From: Candidatus Thiodiazotropha sp. (ex Monitilora ramsayi)
Lineage (GTDB): Bacteria > Pseudomonadota > Gammaproteobacteria > Chromatiales > Chromatiaceae
Direction of reading: 5' to 3'
Length of the DNA stretch: 64,000 nucleotides
Assembly: GCA_025655575.1 (NCBI GenBank)
Contig: JAHXIP010000004.1
Coordinates: 186,001-250,000 of the forward strand
Part shown: one piece after another, positions 11,324 to 20,116 of the stretch
How positions within the stretch are numbered: the stretch's first letter is position 1
How the letters are laid out: every line of letters begins with the position of its first letter
Made by a program: the position numbers and the translations under genes
The notes under the pieces: generated by a model
The model's database searches: none
What the model saw: the letters and a program-made list of their open reading frames with translations, nothing else
What the model was told of the DNA's origin: nothing

Positions 11324-11878
11324 TCATTCCCGCCACTTGATGGAACAACCCATACTGGGAATCTGCTCCTGTGGACCGCGACCGGTTTCCGCCACTAGCT
11401 TCATGGCCTCAAAGAGATCTCGACGTACATCAGGGCCTGCCGTCTCCTTGCGACTCTCGTCCAATCTGCCCCGATACTGCAATTTCGCATCGGCATTGTA
11501 ACCGAAGAAATCCGGCGTACAGACTGCGCCATACGCCTTGGCGATATCTTGGGTTTCGTCCAGCAGATAGGGGAATGGATACCCATGCTGCACGGCAACC
11601 TGCTGCATATTCTCGAATGAATCCTCAGGATACTCATGGGGATCATTCGACATGATGGCCACGGCATTGACACCCAATGGCATCAGCTCACGCACGTCCC
11701 TGACGATACGCTGCTGTACCGCCTTCACATAGGGGCAGTGATTGCAGATGAACATCACCAACAGCCCCTTCTCACCCATGCAATCCTCAATCGACCAATC
11801 TCGGCCGTCGACGCCTGGAAGGGAAAAATCCGGCGCGGGTAGATCAAAGTCACAAATCGGAGTCTCAAGCGATACCAT
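11324..11878 (-). CDS. thioredoxin-like / peroxiredoxin-fold protein
   Basis: 184 residues with a thioredoxin fold of the AhpC/TSA-Redoxin type: an N-terminal APDFSLPGVDG segment, then LLVMFICNHCPYVKA with a CNHC active-site motif near residues 49-52, a cis-Pro-type VCTPDFF segment, and FGYNADAKLQYRGRLDE. CNHCPYVK is characteristic of a widespread group annotated only as thioredoxin family protein, with unproven substrate. An ATG 15 bp upstream is possible, but AAAGAGA is correctly spaced before the ATG at 11878. It is divergent from metK and probably a cytosolic thiol oxidoreductase (inference). Confidence 0.85.
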   Translation of the reverse strand: MVSLETPICDFDLPAPDFSLPGVDGRDWSIEDCMGEKGLLVMFICNHCPYVKAVQQRIVRDVRELMPLGVNAVAIMSNDPHEYPEDSFENMQQVAVQHGYPFPYLLDETQDIAKAYGAVCTPDFFGYNADAKLQYRGRLDESRKETAGPDVRRDLFEAMKLVAETGRGPQEQIPSMGCSIKWRE

Positions 11879-12033
11879 TATTATCTCTTTCAATACATTG
11901 CATTGATTAAGGGTGGGGCATTATGCAAAAAGCAGACTGATGTGTAAAATCGCGTTTTCTTTAGGCATCTGAGCCAAGCCCACTGGATCGGCCAGACACA
12001 GCCTCTATAAATTACACAAAACCAGGATATTTG

Positions 12034-13218
12034 ATGGCAAGCGAATACATTTTCACCTCGGAATCCGTCTCCGAGGGTCACCCCGACAAGGTTGCGGACC
12101 AGATCTCGGATGCGATGCTTGACGCCATCCTTAACCAGGATCCACATCCCGAGAGAGCGCGAGTTGCCTGCGAAACCCTGATTAAAACAGGTGCGGTGAT
12201 CGTTGCCGGTGAAATCTCCACTGAAGCATGGATCGATCTCGATGATCTGGTGCGCGGCGTGGTCTGCGATATCGGCTATACCAGCTCGGATGTCGGCTTC
12301 GACGGCTCAACTTGTGCAGTCATGTCATTGATCGGCAAGCAGTCGGGGGATATCGCCCAAGGCGTCGACAGGAATGCCCCCGAGGAACAGGGTGCCGGCG
12401 ACCAGGGCATGATGTTCGGTTATGCCACCAACGAAACCGATGTTCTGATGCCAGCGCCGATCACCTACGCCCAGCGTCTGGTACAGCGACAGTCAGAAAT
12501 CCGTAAGTCTGGCGTCTTGCCATGGCTGCGTCCCGATGCCAAAAGCCAGGTGACGCTGCAATACGAAGACGGTCAGGTGACCGGCATCGGGGCCGTAGTC
12601 CTCTCCACCCAGCACGATCCCGACATCGACTACAAACATCTGCGTGAGGCGGTGATGGAGAACATCATTCAGCCTATACTGCCCGAAGCCTGGCTGGACA
12701 AGTGCCCTCAGGACAAGATCCATATCAATCCCACGGGCAGTTTTATCATCGGTGGCCCGGTAGGTGACTGTGGCCTGACCGGGCGTAAAATCATCGTCGA
12801 TACCTATGGTGGTATGGCCCGTCACGGTGGTGGCGCTTTCTCCGGCAAGGATCCCTCCAAGGTTGATCGCTCGGCTGCCTATGCGGGTCGCTATGTCGCG
12901 AAAAATATTGTGGCAGCGGGTCTTGCCGATCGCTGTGAAATCCAGATCTCCTACGCCATCGGCGTGGCGGAACCCACTTCCATCATGGTGGAGACATTCG
13001 GTACCGGTAAAATTGTCGATGAGAAGATAGTCGAACTGGTCCGCAGGCATTTCGACTTACGTCCCTATGGCATATTGAAGATGCTGGATCTGTTGAATAC
13101 TGACAAGATCAAGTACCGAAAGACCGCAGCCTATGGCCATTTCGGTCGTGAAGATGAGGGCTTCACCTGGGAGATGACCGACAAGGCGGAAGCCCTGCGG
13201 GAGGATGCCAAGCTTTGA
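12034..13218 (+). CDS. metK: S-adenosylmethionine synthetase
   Basis: Makes S-adenosylmethionine from methionine and ATP, releasing phosphate and diphosphate. Both family signatures are present, [12 protein letters not shown] and GGGAFSGKD, along with the N-terminal [13 protein letters not shown] containing the catalytic His. The length of 394 residues is standard. Translation starts at ATG 12034, preceded by AGGA at a 6-nt spacing; the in-frame TTG just before it is not needed. It begins the plus-strand methyl-cycle group metK-ahcY-metF. Confidence 0.97.
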   Translation: MASEYIFTSESVSEGHPDKVADQISDAMLDAILNQDPHPERARVACETLIKTGAVIVAGEISTEAWIDLDDLVRGVVCDIGYTSSDVGFDGSTCAVMSLIGKQSGDIAQGVDRNAPEEQGAGDQGMMFGYATNETDVLMPAPITYAQRLVQRQSEIRKSGVLPWLRPDAKSQVTLQYEDGQVTGIGAVVLSTQHDPDIDYKHLREAVMENIIQPILPEAWLDKCPQDKIHINPTGSFIIGGPVGDCGLTGRKIIVDTYGGMARHGGGAFSGKDPSKVDRSAAYAGRYVAKNIVAAGLADRCEIQISYAIGVAEPTSIMVETFGTGKIVDEKIVELVRRHFDLRPYGILKMLDLLNTDKIKYRKTAAYGHFGREDEGFTWEMTDKAEALREDAKL

Positions 13219-13230
13219 GGCCCTTTGGGC

Positions 13231-13310
13231 CAATTTTGAATTGTTAATTTTGAATGTTGAATTTTTTTAAATGTACGCTTTGCGTACATTTATTTTAATT
13301 CAAAACTAAT
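13231..13310. repeat. second copy of the AT-rich dispersed element, downstream of metK
   Basis: Bases 13231-13260 closely match the left arm of the repeat at 7817-7850 (shared AATTTTGAATTGT-AATTTTGA core). A partial opposite arm, TTTTAATTCAAAAC, follows at about 13293-13306. In this copy the centre is a perfect GTACGC/GCGTAC hairpin. It therefore appears to be the same intergenic element with a different loop. Confidence 0.6.
13269..13300 (+). terminator. terminator-like hairpin after metK
   Basis: AAATGTACGC (13269-13278), loop TTT, GCGTACATTT (13282-13291): a perfect 10-bp stem followed by TATTTTAATT. It separates metK from the riboswitch-controlled ahcY unit. Confidence 0.6.
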
Positions 13311-13316
13311 CTTCCC

Positions 13317-13391
13317 TTCTGAGGAGCGCTGCAACGGATCGTTATCCGCCAGGCTTGGAGAGGAAGCGATTTGTATCAAACCGCGCTCACT
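13317..13391 (+). promoter_or_regulatory. S-adenosylhomocysteine (SAH) riboswitch
   Basis: The sequence matches the SAH aptamer pattern: CTGAGGAGCGCTGC, then AACGG, CCGCCAGGCTTGG, an AAG-containing joint and CGCGCTCAC. Predicted pairings are P1 13318-13323 with 13354-13359; P2 CGGAT 13335-13339 with ATCCG 13344-13348; and a perfect pseudoknot GAGCGC 13324-13329 with GCGCTC 13383-13388. It ends about 10 bases before the ahcY Shine-Dalgarno. The family is known to turn on SAH hydrolase expression when SAH accumulates. The distance suggests control of ribosome access (inference). Confidence 0.92.
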
Positions 13392-13415
13392 CACGATATT
13401 CAGGAGATGACTACC

Positions 13416-14822
13416 ATGAGTGAGTTCAACGATTATAAAGTCGCCGATATCTCTTTGGCCGATTACGGCCGCCGCGAAATTGCCATTGCCGAGACCGAAA
13501 TGCCTGGTCTGATGGCGATTCGCAAAAAGTACGCTACGCAACAACCACTCAAGGGCGCACGTATCACCGGCTCCCTGCACATGACCATCCAGACCGCGGT
13601 ACTGATCGAGACCCTGGTGGCTCTCGGGGCAGAGGTTCGCTGGTGCTCTTGCAACATCTTTTCTACCCAGGATCATGCCGCTGCGGCCATTGCCGCTCAG
13701 GGCATCCCGGTCTATGCCTGGAAAGGCGAATCTCTGGAAGAGTACTGGTGGTGTACCGAACAGGTGCTGAACTGGCCAGAGGATCAAACACCGAACATGA
13801 TTCTAGATGATGGCGGCGATGCCACACTGTTGGTCCATAAGGGTGTTGAATTTGGCAGTGCGGACGCTGTCCCCGCCCCCAAGGATGATGACCCTGAAGA
13901 GTGGCAGGTCATCCTCGGCGTTCTGAAACGCAGCCTGGAAGAGGATCCCAAGCGTTACCATCGCATGGCGGAATCGATCAAAGGTGTCACCGAAGAGACC
14001 ACAACCGGTGTGCATCGCCTGTACCAGATGATGGAACAGGGCACACTGCTGTTCCCGGCCATGAACGTCAATGACTCTGTCACCAAATCGAAGTTCGACA
14101 ATCTCTACGGCTGCCGCGAATCCCTGGTCGATGGCATTAAACGCGCCACCGACGTGATGATTGCAGGCAAGATCGCCATCGTTGCCGGCTACGGTGATGT
14201 GGGCAAGGGATGCGCGCAATCCCTACGCGGACTCGGTGCAACAGTCATGGTCACTGAGATCGATCCAATTTGTGCGCTACAGGCAGCTATGGAGGGTTAT
14301 CGAGTGGTAACCATGGAAGAGGCTGCTCCCCTTTGCGACATATTCGTCACCACCACCGGCAACTTCAAGATCATCACCCACGACCACATGGCCGCCATGA
14401 AGGATCAAGCCATCGTCTGTAATATCGGCCATTTCGACAATGAGATCGATATTGCGGGCATCCGCCAATATGAGTGGGAAGAGATCAAGCCCCAGGTCCA
14501 TCATGTCATTTTCCCAGACGGCAAACGGATTATTATGTTGGCCGAGGGACGTCTGGTGAATCTGGGTTGCGCCACCGGTCATCCCAGCTTTGTGATGTCT
14601 AACTCTTTCTCTAACCAGGTCCTGGCCCAGATCGAGTTCTACGCTAATCCAGGCAAATATGAGAATAAGGTCTATGTCCTGCCGAAGCATCTTGATGAAG
14701 AGGTGGCGCGACTCCACCTGGAGAAGATAGGCGCTCACCTGACAACCTTGTCCCAGGAACAAGCTGACTATATCGGCGTACCGGTGGAAGGTCCCTACAA
14801 ACCTGAGCATTATCGATACTGA
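13416..14822 (+). CDS. ahcY: adenosylhomocysteinase (SAH hydrolase)
   Basis: Splits S-adenosylhomocysteine into homocysteine and adenosine, relieving product inhibition of methyltransferases. The 468 residues include [14 protein letters not shown], the NAD-binding motif [20 protein letters not shown] and the C-terminal [10 protein letters not shown] that closes the active site. AGGAG at 13402-13406 sets the ATG at 13416. An in-frame TTG at 13371 is inside the riboswitch and is rejected. Its position after metK and before metF closes the methyl cycle. Confidence 0.97.
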   Translation: MSEFNDYKVADISLADYGRREIAIAETEMPGLMAIRKKYATQQPLKGARITGSLHMTIQTAVLIETLVALGAEVRWCSCNIFSTQDHAAAAIAAQGIPVYAWKGESLEEYWWCTEQVLNWPEDQTPNMILDDGGDATLLVHKGVEFGSADAVPAPKDDDPEEWQVILGVLKRSLEEDPKRYHRMAESIKGVTEETTTGVHRLYQMMEQGTLLFPAMNVNDSVTKSKFDNLYGCRESLVDGIKRATDVMIAGKIAIVAGYGDVGKGCAQSLRGLGATVMVTEIDPICALQAAMEGYRVVTMEEAAPLCDIFVTTTGNFKIITHDHMAAMKDQAIVCNIGHFDNEIDIAGIRQYEWEEIKPQVHHVIFPDGKRIIMLAEGRLVNLGCATGHPSFVMSNSFSNQVLAQIEFYANPGKYENKVYVLPKHLDEEVARLHLEKIGAHLTTLSQEQADYIGVPVEGPYKPEHYRY

Positions 14823-14887
14823 GTATTTGTCACAGCGCCCTATTTATCGGGTGAAAATATTCTAAAAGATGGAATATCGTCGTTCTG

Positions 14888-14926
14888 CTGTAGGGTGAGG
14901 GAGCACAATCCCTCCCCTGCAGTTTC
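14888..14926 (+). terminator. probable terminator after ahcY
   Basis: A long GC-rich hairpin: CTGTAGGG plus GAGGGA (one bulged T) pairs with TCCCTC plus CCCTGCAG around loop GCACAA, followed by TTTCGATT. The stem is strong and the T tract short. It implies metF may have its own promoter in the 120 bp that follow. Confidence 0.6.
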
Positions 14927-15044
14927 GATTCTCGCGATCACATATTACTATTGCCTCTTTGTATGTGTCGTGAGTCGCTTCCACCATTTATTCAGATGAT
15001 CGAGTTAATTGCAGACTTAACCCAAAACCCAAGCAGTCAATTTC

Positions 15045-15893
15045 ATGCACACAGAAACAGATCAGAAGATATATAGTTTCGAACTCTTCCCGCCTAAGAC
15101 GGAAAAGGGTTTTGAAAAGATGCAACAGACGGTTAGCACACTCCAAGCACTCGGGCCTGCTTATTTCTCGGTCACCTATGGGGCTGGCGGTTCTACACAG
15201 CAACGAACTTTCGATACCGTCGACTGGCTATGTTCAGAGAAGATAGTGACGGCTCCTCATCTCTCCTGTATCGGTAGCGATCGGGATGAGATCATTGAGA
15301 TTCTTGAACACTATAAAAGTCAGCGCATCAATCGATTGGTGGCACTGCGCGGCGACCTTCCCTCGGGAGTGGGTCTTGGTGGCCTGGGAGAGCTGAGTAA
15401 CGCCAATCAACTGGTTGAACTTGTGCGCGAAACCTATGGCAACTATTTTCACATCGAAGTAGCCGCCTATCCGGAGGTCCATCCCCAGGCGGTCAATGCA
15501 GAAGAGGATCTGGGCTTTTTCAAACGGAAAGTGAACGCAGGCGCCAACAGTGCGATCACCCAGTACTTCTACAATCCCGACGCCTATTTCCGTTTTGTCG
15601 ATGATTGCCGGAGAGTGGATGTCGAAATCCCAATCGTGCCAGGCATCATGCCAATCACAAACTTTATTCAGCTTGCACGCTTTTCAGATGGTTGTGGCGC
15701 AGAGATACCCCGCTGGCTCAGAAAAAGACTGGAAGGGTTTGGTGATGACCTAGACGCAATACGTGACTATGGTTCAGAAGTTGTTACCCGCCTTTGTGAA
15801 AGACTGCTGGAGGGAGGTGCGCCCGGCCTGCACTTCTATACCATGAATCAGGCAGCACCGACTCAAACCATATGGAAAAACCTGGGGCTTTGA
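15045..15893 (+). CDS. metF: methylenetetrahydrofolate reductase
   Basis: Flavoenzyme reducing 5,10-methylene-THF to 5-methyl-THF for methionine synthesis. The family start SFELFPPKTEKG carries the catalytic Glu. VTYGAGGST, the FAD-binding LVALRGDLP and PGIMPITNF follow. The 282 residues are the bacterial single-domain form. It is third in the methyl-cycle group, separated from ahcY by a terminator-like hairpin. No strong Shine-Dalgarno precedes the ATG. Confidence 0.95.
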   Translation: MHTETDQKIYSFELFPPKTEKGFEKMQQTVSTLQALGPAYFSVTYGAGGSTQQRTFDTVDWLCSEKIVTAPHLSCIGSDRDEIIEILEHYKSQRINRLVALRGDLPSGVGLGGLGELSNANQLVELVRETYGNYFHIEVAAYPEVHPQAVNAEEDLGFFKRKVNAGANSAITQYFYNPDAYFRFVDDCRRVDVEIPIVPGIMPITNFIQLARFSDGCGAEIPRWLRKRLEGFGDDLDAIRDYGSEVVTRLCERLLEGGAPGLHFYTMNQAAPTQTIWKNLGL

Positions 15894-15907
15894 CGAATGG
15901 TGGGAGG

Positions 15908-17263
15908 TTACTCCTCCACCTCCCCCCAATTAACCAAAACCTCTATTCGTCGTGTCATGCGAGCTATTTGGGGCCAGTCGTGGGCAATGATATCCTGAGA
16001 ATGGGCCAGATTGTTACGCAGTGATTCCAAATCACGGATAACCTTCTTTGCACTTCTGCGCGTGGCAAACCCCAGTTGGGACAATGCTTCATCACTGTTA
16101 ATCAAGATCTGCGCCTTGTCCGAGAACTGCAGACAATCAAGCAAATCACCAGCCTGCCCTCTGCGAATGCGTTCCGTTTGCAGCTTTTTTGCATTTTCAA
16201 GACGCTTTTTACTTAGCTGGCTTTGCCAATCATCCTCTGGGTAAGCTTCCTTGATATGACTGATCAGGTTCATCTCAATAATGGTAATCATACCGAACAG
16301 CCACATGCGAACGATCGGCTTCTGTATGTGAGATCGCAAAATAATACCGGAAAGATCCCCGAGTAATGCGATGAAGCAACACTCGTGACGCGTCAATACC
16401 TGAATGACGTCAGACAAGGATGCATCTCCATGTAGCACCTGACCCTTGGCAAATTGCCGCTTATAATCACGGCAAATACCGCTATCAAGATCATCCAGTT
16501 GCACAAAGCCGCTTACAAGGCCCTGGTCACGCAGGCCAGCGACAATCCACCCTTTGGATCTCATCACTTCCTGTACCATTTCAACCCGCGAATCCGCATC
16601 AAATGAGGCAAGCGGTTCCGCAATATCGACCGCCTTGAATGATTCGGTGAAATGACGTAGCGCCCTTTGCTGCTCAAAGGGAATACCATGGCCTTCCGGG
16701 GCTACCTCTCTGGCCAAATCAAGCCTGTTTTTATCCTGTTTGTCATGTTGATCATGACATGCCTGCCAGACCTTCCAGGCCCGCTTATAGAGCCTCTGAT
16801 CACCCTCCTGCAGGACTGTCAGTAACGCTTCCATTTCAACAAGAAAAACTTTAGAGAACCGATTGTCATGGCGGCAGATATCCCGGCAATTGTCGATTAA
16901 ATCTGCCAACTTGATGGTTTTGGCTCTTGCTGAAGCCTTGGCTGTGTGTTGTCGATCGATCAGTTTTCGCGCTGCACGATTCCCATCACTCGGTCGGCTG
17001 ATATCGGTTAGTTCCGACACCAGCATAGCCACATCCGAGCCGAACTCGCGCTCAATATCCTGCACGGTTGCAGGTGTGTCCTCCACCGCATCATGCAGCC
17101 AGGCCGCTGCAATCATGTGTGTATCGTCAGCAACTTCCCTGACCAGATTCGCAACGGCTTTAAGATGCACATCGTAAGGTTGATTTGAGTATTTACGCCG
17201 CTGATCAATTCTTGCATGGGCCTGTGTGGCGTACTCTATAGCGCTTAGTACCAGATCATTCAT
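15908..17263 (-). CDS. SpoT-type HD hydrolase with CBS-like middle and HEPN-like C-terminus
   Basis: 451 residues. The first 170 form a RelA/SpoT-class HD phosphohydrolase: RRKYSNQPYDVH (His33), LHDAVEDT (His57-Asp58, Glu61-Asp62) and TIKLADLIDN (Asp121). These are the ligands expected for a (p)ppGpp or MESH1-like hydrolase; there is no synthetase domain. Residues about 205-340 resemble a pair of CBS modules (VMRSKGWIVAGLRDQGLVSGFV; VIQVLTRHECCFIAL). The helical C-terminus contains SLRNNLAHSQDI, an R-x4-H motif typical of HEPN domains. Its ATG overlaps the stop of the upstream histidine kinase by 4 bp, so the two are coupled. The HD assignment is firm; CBS and HEPN calls are pattern-based. 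Substrate unknown. Confidence 0.75.
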   Translation of the reverse strand: MNDLVLSAIEYATQAHARIDQRRKYSNQPYDVHLKAVANLVREVADDTHMIAAAWLHDAVEDTPATVQDIEREFGSDVAMLVSELTDISRPSDGNRAARKLIDRQHTAKASARAKTIKLADLIDNCRDICRHDNRFSKVFLVEMEALLTVLQEGDQRLYKRAWKVWQACHDQHDKQDKNRLDLAREVAPEGHGIPFEQQRALRHFTESFKAVDIAEPLASFDADSRVEMVQEVMRSKGWIVAGLRDQGLVSGFVQLDDLDSGICRDYKRQFAKGQVLHGDASLSDVIQVLTRHECCFIALLGDLSGIILRSHIQKPIVRMWLFGMITIIEMNLISHIKEAYPEDDWQSQLSKKRLENAKKLQTERIRRGQAGDLLDCLQFSDKAQILINSDEALSQLGFATRRSAKKVIRDLESLRNNLAHSQDIIAHDWPQIARMTRRIEVLVNWGEVEE

Positions 17264-19347
17264 CTGACTTCTTTCATCGGCGCTTGATACAATCGGGAAC
17301 CGGCATAGCGCTCGATAATCACGTCAAGCTGCTCAGGTTCAACCGGCTTATTAAGAAAACCATCCATGCCTGCTTGCATACAATGCTCCATTGCATCCTC
17401 TGCAGTATTTGCGGTCAGCGCATAAATGGGTAAGTGGCTGTCAGCCGGCTCCATCCGGCGAAACTGCCGGGTAAATTCGATACCATCCATACGGGGCATG
17501 CGCAGATCGATAAAGGCCAGGTGATAGTTCGACTGGGTGGCCGCTTCAAGCGCCTCCTCACCATCTTTTGTGATATGTACAGAGTGCCCACGCTGAATCA
17601 GTAATGTGGAAAGCACCTTTGCAGCAATCGCATTATCCTCTGCCAGCAATATCTGGATGCCGGTGGATTCCTGCACCTCGCGCCCAAGCGCGCTTGAGAG
17701 AGCGTCACGGCGAGACTGAAGCTCCCGCAGAGGATCGAGAACGGCTTCCACAAGATCATCCGCCAAAAAAGGTTTCATTAAAACTCGCGAAACCGGTGAT
17801 GGCACGCCAATAGTACGGCCACGATAACCAGCCAGAAGAACCAGTGGATTCCCCTCCAGAATTTCCAAACGCGAGAAGATAGAATTCAATCCGACACCTG
17901 CAAGAGAATCACATATCAGAACAACATCAAAGCTGTGATCGAGATAAGGAGTCAGTGCTTTCATTGATAGGACAGGAAAGGGCTTCATACCCAACTCTTC
18001 AGCGATTTTGAGATGTAACTCCATATTCTGCGGGTCAGTCTCGTAAATCAGAATACGCTTACCTTCCAGCAGTGGCGAAATAACAGGCAGCGCTGCACCC
18101 TGCCCCATAAACAAGGGTAGTCGGGCGCTAAAGATTGTGCCCTTATCCACTCGGCTTTCGACACTGATATCTCCACCCATGCGACGACAGAGATCACGTG
18201 CCACTGTCGTACCTAATCCGGTGCCGCCAAAACGTCGGCTGTTGGAGGCATCTGCCTGCCAGAACATATCGAAGATATGCTTCAGCTTATCTTTTGGAAT
18301 ACCAATGCCGGTATCGGATACCTGGATCAACACATGGGGCTCACTCAGCTGTTCATTGGCTGGCGCATATTCAACACGCAGCATTACACTACCGCTGTCG
18401 GTGAACTTAATGGCGTTACCGAGTAAGTTAAAAAGAATCTGTGAAAGACGGAGGTTGTCTCCCTGTAATCTTCGCGGAATTCTGGGATCCACCCAACAGC
18501 GTATCTCGAGCTGTTTTTCCTGTGCCTCACCGGCCAGTGACGAATTGACGTTTCCCACCAATTGGCGAATATCGAACGGTTCACTCACCAATTCCAGTTT
18601 ATTAGCATCAATCTTGGAAAAATCGAGAATGTCTCCAATCAATGCCCGCAATAACTGAGCAGAGGAAAGAATTGAGTGGAGGTACTCTTTCTGCTCCGCA
18701 TCCAGTGGCGTTCCCTGCATCAGCCTGGCCATACCCAGGATACCGATCAAAGGTGTGCGCAGCTCATGGGTCATTGTTGCGAGAAAATCGCCTCGTGCCT
18801 TGTTCGCCTGCTCCGCTTCCTGCCTGGCTCTATGGAGCTTACGTAACAGGCTGTATTGATAAATTGGCAGCAGCACCAGCAGTAGCATAAAAAAGAGCGC
18901 CTCAAAAGTATGCGTATGCCACTCCTGCAAAGCAATAAGAACCAGATTGAAGGCAATAAGACTGAGTATCGAGGCAGCCATTAAGAGGGATTTCCCGTAA
19001 CGGGTGCCGTAGGAGACAAAGATCCAAATATAGAGTAGGAAGAAGGGACTGACCGCCTCTTGGGTCAGGAAGATAGCCAGACTGGTCGCACTGACATCGG
19101 CGAACAGTGTCACATAGGGCCTCAGGACCATCACGGGATGTTGGTAAACGCTGATCAGTGTCAGCACGAAAAAGATGAAATAGCCGCCAAACAGCAAATA
19201 AAAGAGTACGACATTGACATCGTAGTACTCTGTCCATGCGCCAAGGCCAATATAGACAATACTGAACAGCCAGATCCCCAGACGGACCAGCGCCGACTGA
19301 AACTCCGGATTCCGCAATAGCTCATGATTTATGAATCTTGAGAACAT
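17260..19347 (-). CDS. RpfC-like hybrid sensor histidine kinase / response regulator
   Basis: 695-residue inner-membrane kinase. The N-terminal 165 residues hold about five to six hydrophobic segments and almost no periplasmic loop, resembling the input region of RpfC-type receptors. HisKA follows with FLATMTHELRTPL (His194), then HATPase with NLLGNAIKFTDSG, DTGIGIP and GGTGLGTTVA. A first receiver-like domain (about 430-545) lacks a clear phospho-Asp motif and looks degenerate. A second receiver has AFIDLRMPRMDG with a conserved phospho-Asp. No Hpt domain is visible. Translationally coupled to the HD protein, which is therefore its likely functional partner (inference). Confidence 0.88.
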   Translation of the reverse strand: MFSRFINHELLRNPEFQSALVRLGIWLFSIVYIGLGAWTEYYDVNVVLFYLLFGGYFIFFVLTLISVYQHPVMVLRPYVTLFADVSATSLAIFLTQEAVSPFFLLYIWIFVSYGTRYGKSLLMAASILSLIAFNLVLIALQEWHTHTFEALFFMLLLVLLPIYQYSLLRKLHRARQEAEQANKARGDFLATMTHELRTPLIGILGMARLMQGTPLDAEQKEYLHSILSSAQLLRALIGDILDFSKIDANKLELVSEPFDIRQLVGNVNSSLAGEAQEKQLEIRCWVDPRIPRRLQGDNLRLSQILFNLLGNAIKFTDSGSVMLRVEYAPANEQLSEPHVLIQVSDTGIGIPKDKLKHIFDMFWQADASNSRRFGGTGLGTTVARDLCRRMGGDISVESRVDKGTIFSARLPLFMGQGAALPVISPLLEGKRILIYETDPQNMELHLKIAEELGMKPFPVLSMKALTPYLDHSFDVVLICDSLAGVGLNSIFSRLEILEGNPLVLLAGYRGRTIGVPSPVSRVLMKPFLADDLVEAVLDPLRELQSRRDALSSALGREVQESTGIQILLAEDNAIAAKVLSTLLIQRGHSVHITKDGEEALEAATQSNYHLAFIDLRMPRMDGIEFTRQFRRMEPADSHLPIYALTANTAEDAMEHCMQAGMDGFLNKPVEPEQLDVIIERYAGSRLYQAPMKEVR

Positions 19348-19703
19348 ATCTACATCCTGCTTTTCTTCGAGAGCTTCCCTGGACCGGTCTTCGGTCTGGA
19401 TAGAATGGCATTATACTTAAGGTGACACGCCACTACAGCGAGTTTACGGACAATACCATGAGGAACAGAGACAACCTTCACCCTTTTATCTTCTCATCGG
19501 GTCAGGTGCTGGGAAATACAGGTCTGCCTGAACGCTGCAAAGACGAGAAACGACTCAGATAATTCCGAAAGTCTTCAGTTTCACCACACCCAGTTTGCGA
19601 ATTCTGTCATAAGCACTATCATTTCGATAAGGTCGATATTGCAACCACAGTATCGTTAACATCAGCGTCAGACCTCCCTATCAGCAGCAACGAAGTCCTA
19701 AAC
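19348..19703. other. 356-bp gap between the histidine kinase and the PilZ gene
   Basis: Divergent intergenic region expected to hold promoters for both flanking genes. The only coding candidate is a 35-codon minus-strand frame at 19555-19662. No terminator, repeat or RNA motif stands out. Confidence 0.5.
19555..19662 (-). CDS. possible 35-residue small protein
   Basis: ATG at 19662 opens 35 codons (MLTILWLQYRPYRNDSAYDR..., ending KTFGII). It is preceded by GGGAGGT about 10 nt upstream, a good Shine-Dalgarno at slightly long spacing. The peptide is basic with a hydrophobic start and no recognisable family. It would be transcribed towards the histidine kinase. The support is only the ribosome site and an open frame, so chance is a real alternative. 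Confidence 0.2.
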   Translation of the reverse strand: MLTILWLQYRPYRNDSAYDRIRKLGVVKLKTFGII

Positions 19704-20096
19704 ATGTATATAAAACGTCCAAGCGAACACAACCATCAAAACGCACCCAAACCTGAAGACCGCCGAACCATCAAGCGTCGTCACCTGATTTTCTATCTCA
19801 GGGTATGGGAACTCACATCAGACAGATTGTTGGGACATGTGGTGGATATTACACCGGAAGGCATGATGCTGATCAGCGAGCAACCCATCGCCACAGGTAG
19901 GGAGTACAAACTGGAGATTCGCACACCCGATACTGAAGGTGAGATTAAACCACTGCGCTTCAAGGCGATGTGCCGGTGGAGTGACAATGATGTGAATCCC
20001 GTCTTCTACGATTCCGGCTTCGAGTTCCTGGAAAAAACACCCAAGGATATTGAGACGATCATCAAGATGGTCGATGACTACGGATTTAACGACTGA
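19704..20096 (+). CDS. PilZ domain protein
   Basis: 130 residues forming a single PilZ-type beta barrel, the c-di-GMP-binding fold. EDRRTIKRRHLIFYLRV supplies the basic N-terminal element, and DITPEGMML corresponds to the [D/N]-x-S-x-x-G motif with Thr replacing Ser. A G-F-E-F-L near the C-terminus matches the domain end. The basic motif is not a textbook RxxxR, so nucleotide binding is probable but not certain. Stand-alone gene, convergent with the Nudix fusion. Confidence 0.8.
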   Translation: MYIKRPSEHNHQNAPKPEDRRTIKRRHLIFYLRVWELTSDRLLGHVVDITPEGMMLISEQPIATGREYKLEIRTPDTEGEIKPLRFKAMCRWSDNDVNPVFYDSGFEFLEKTPKDIETIIKMVDDYGFND

Positions 20097-20116
20097 GCCA
20101 CTGATGCGATGACCGC

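Noticed and set aside
13371..13415. TTG start extending ahcY by 15 codons
   Set aside because: The TTG is inside the SAH riboswitch, and a proper Shine-Dalgarno serves ATG 13416.
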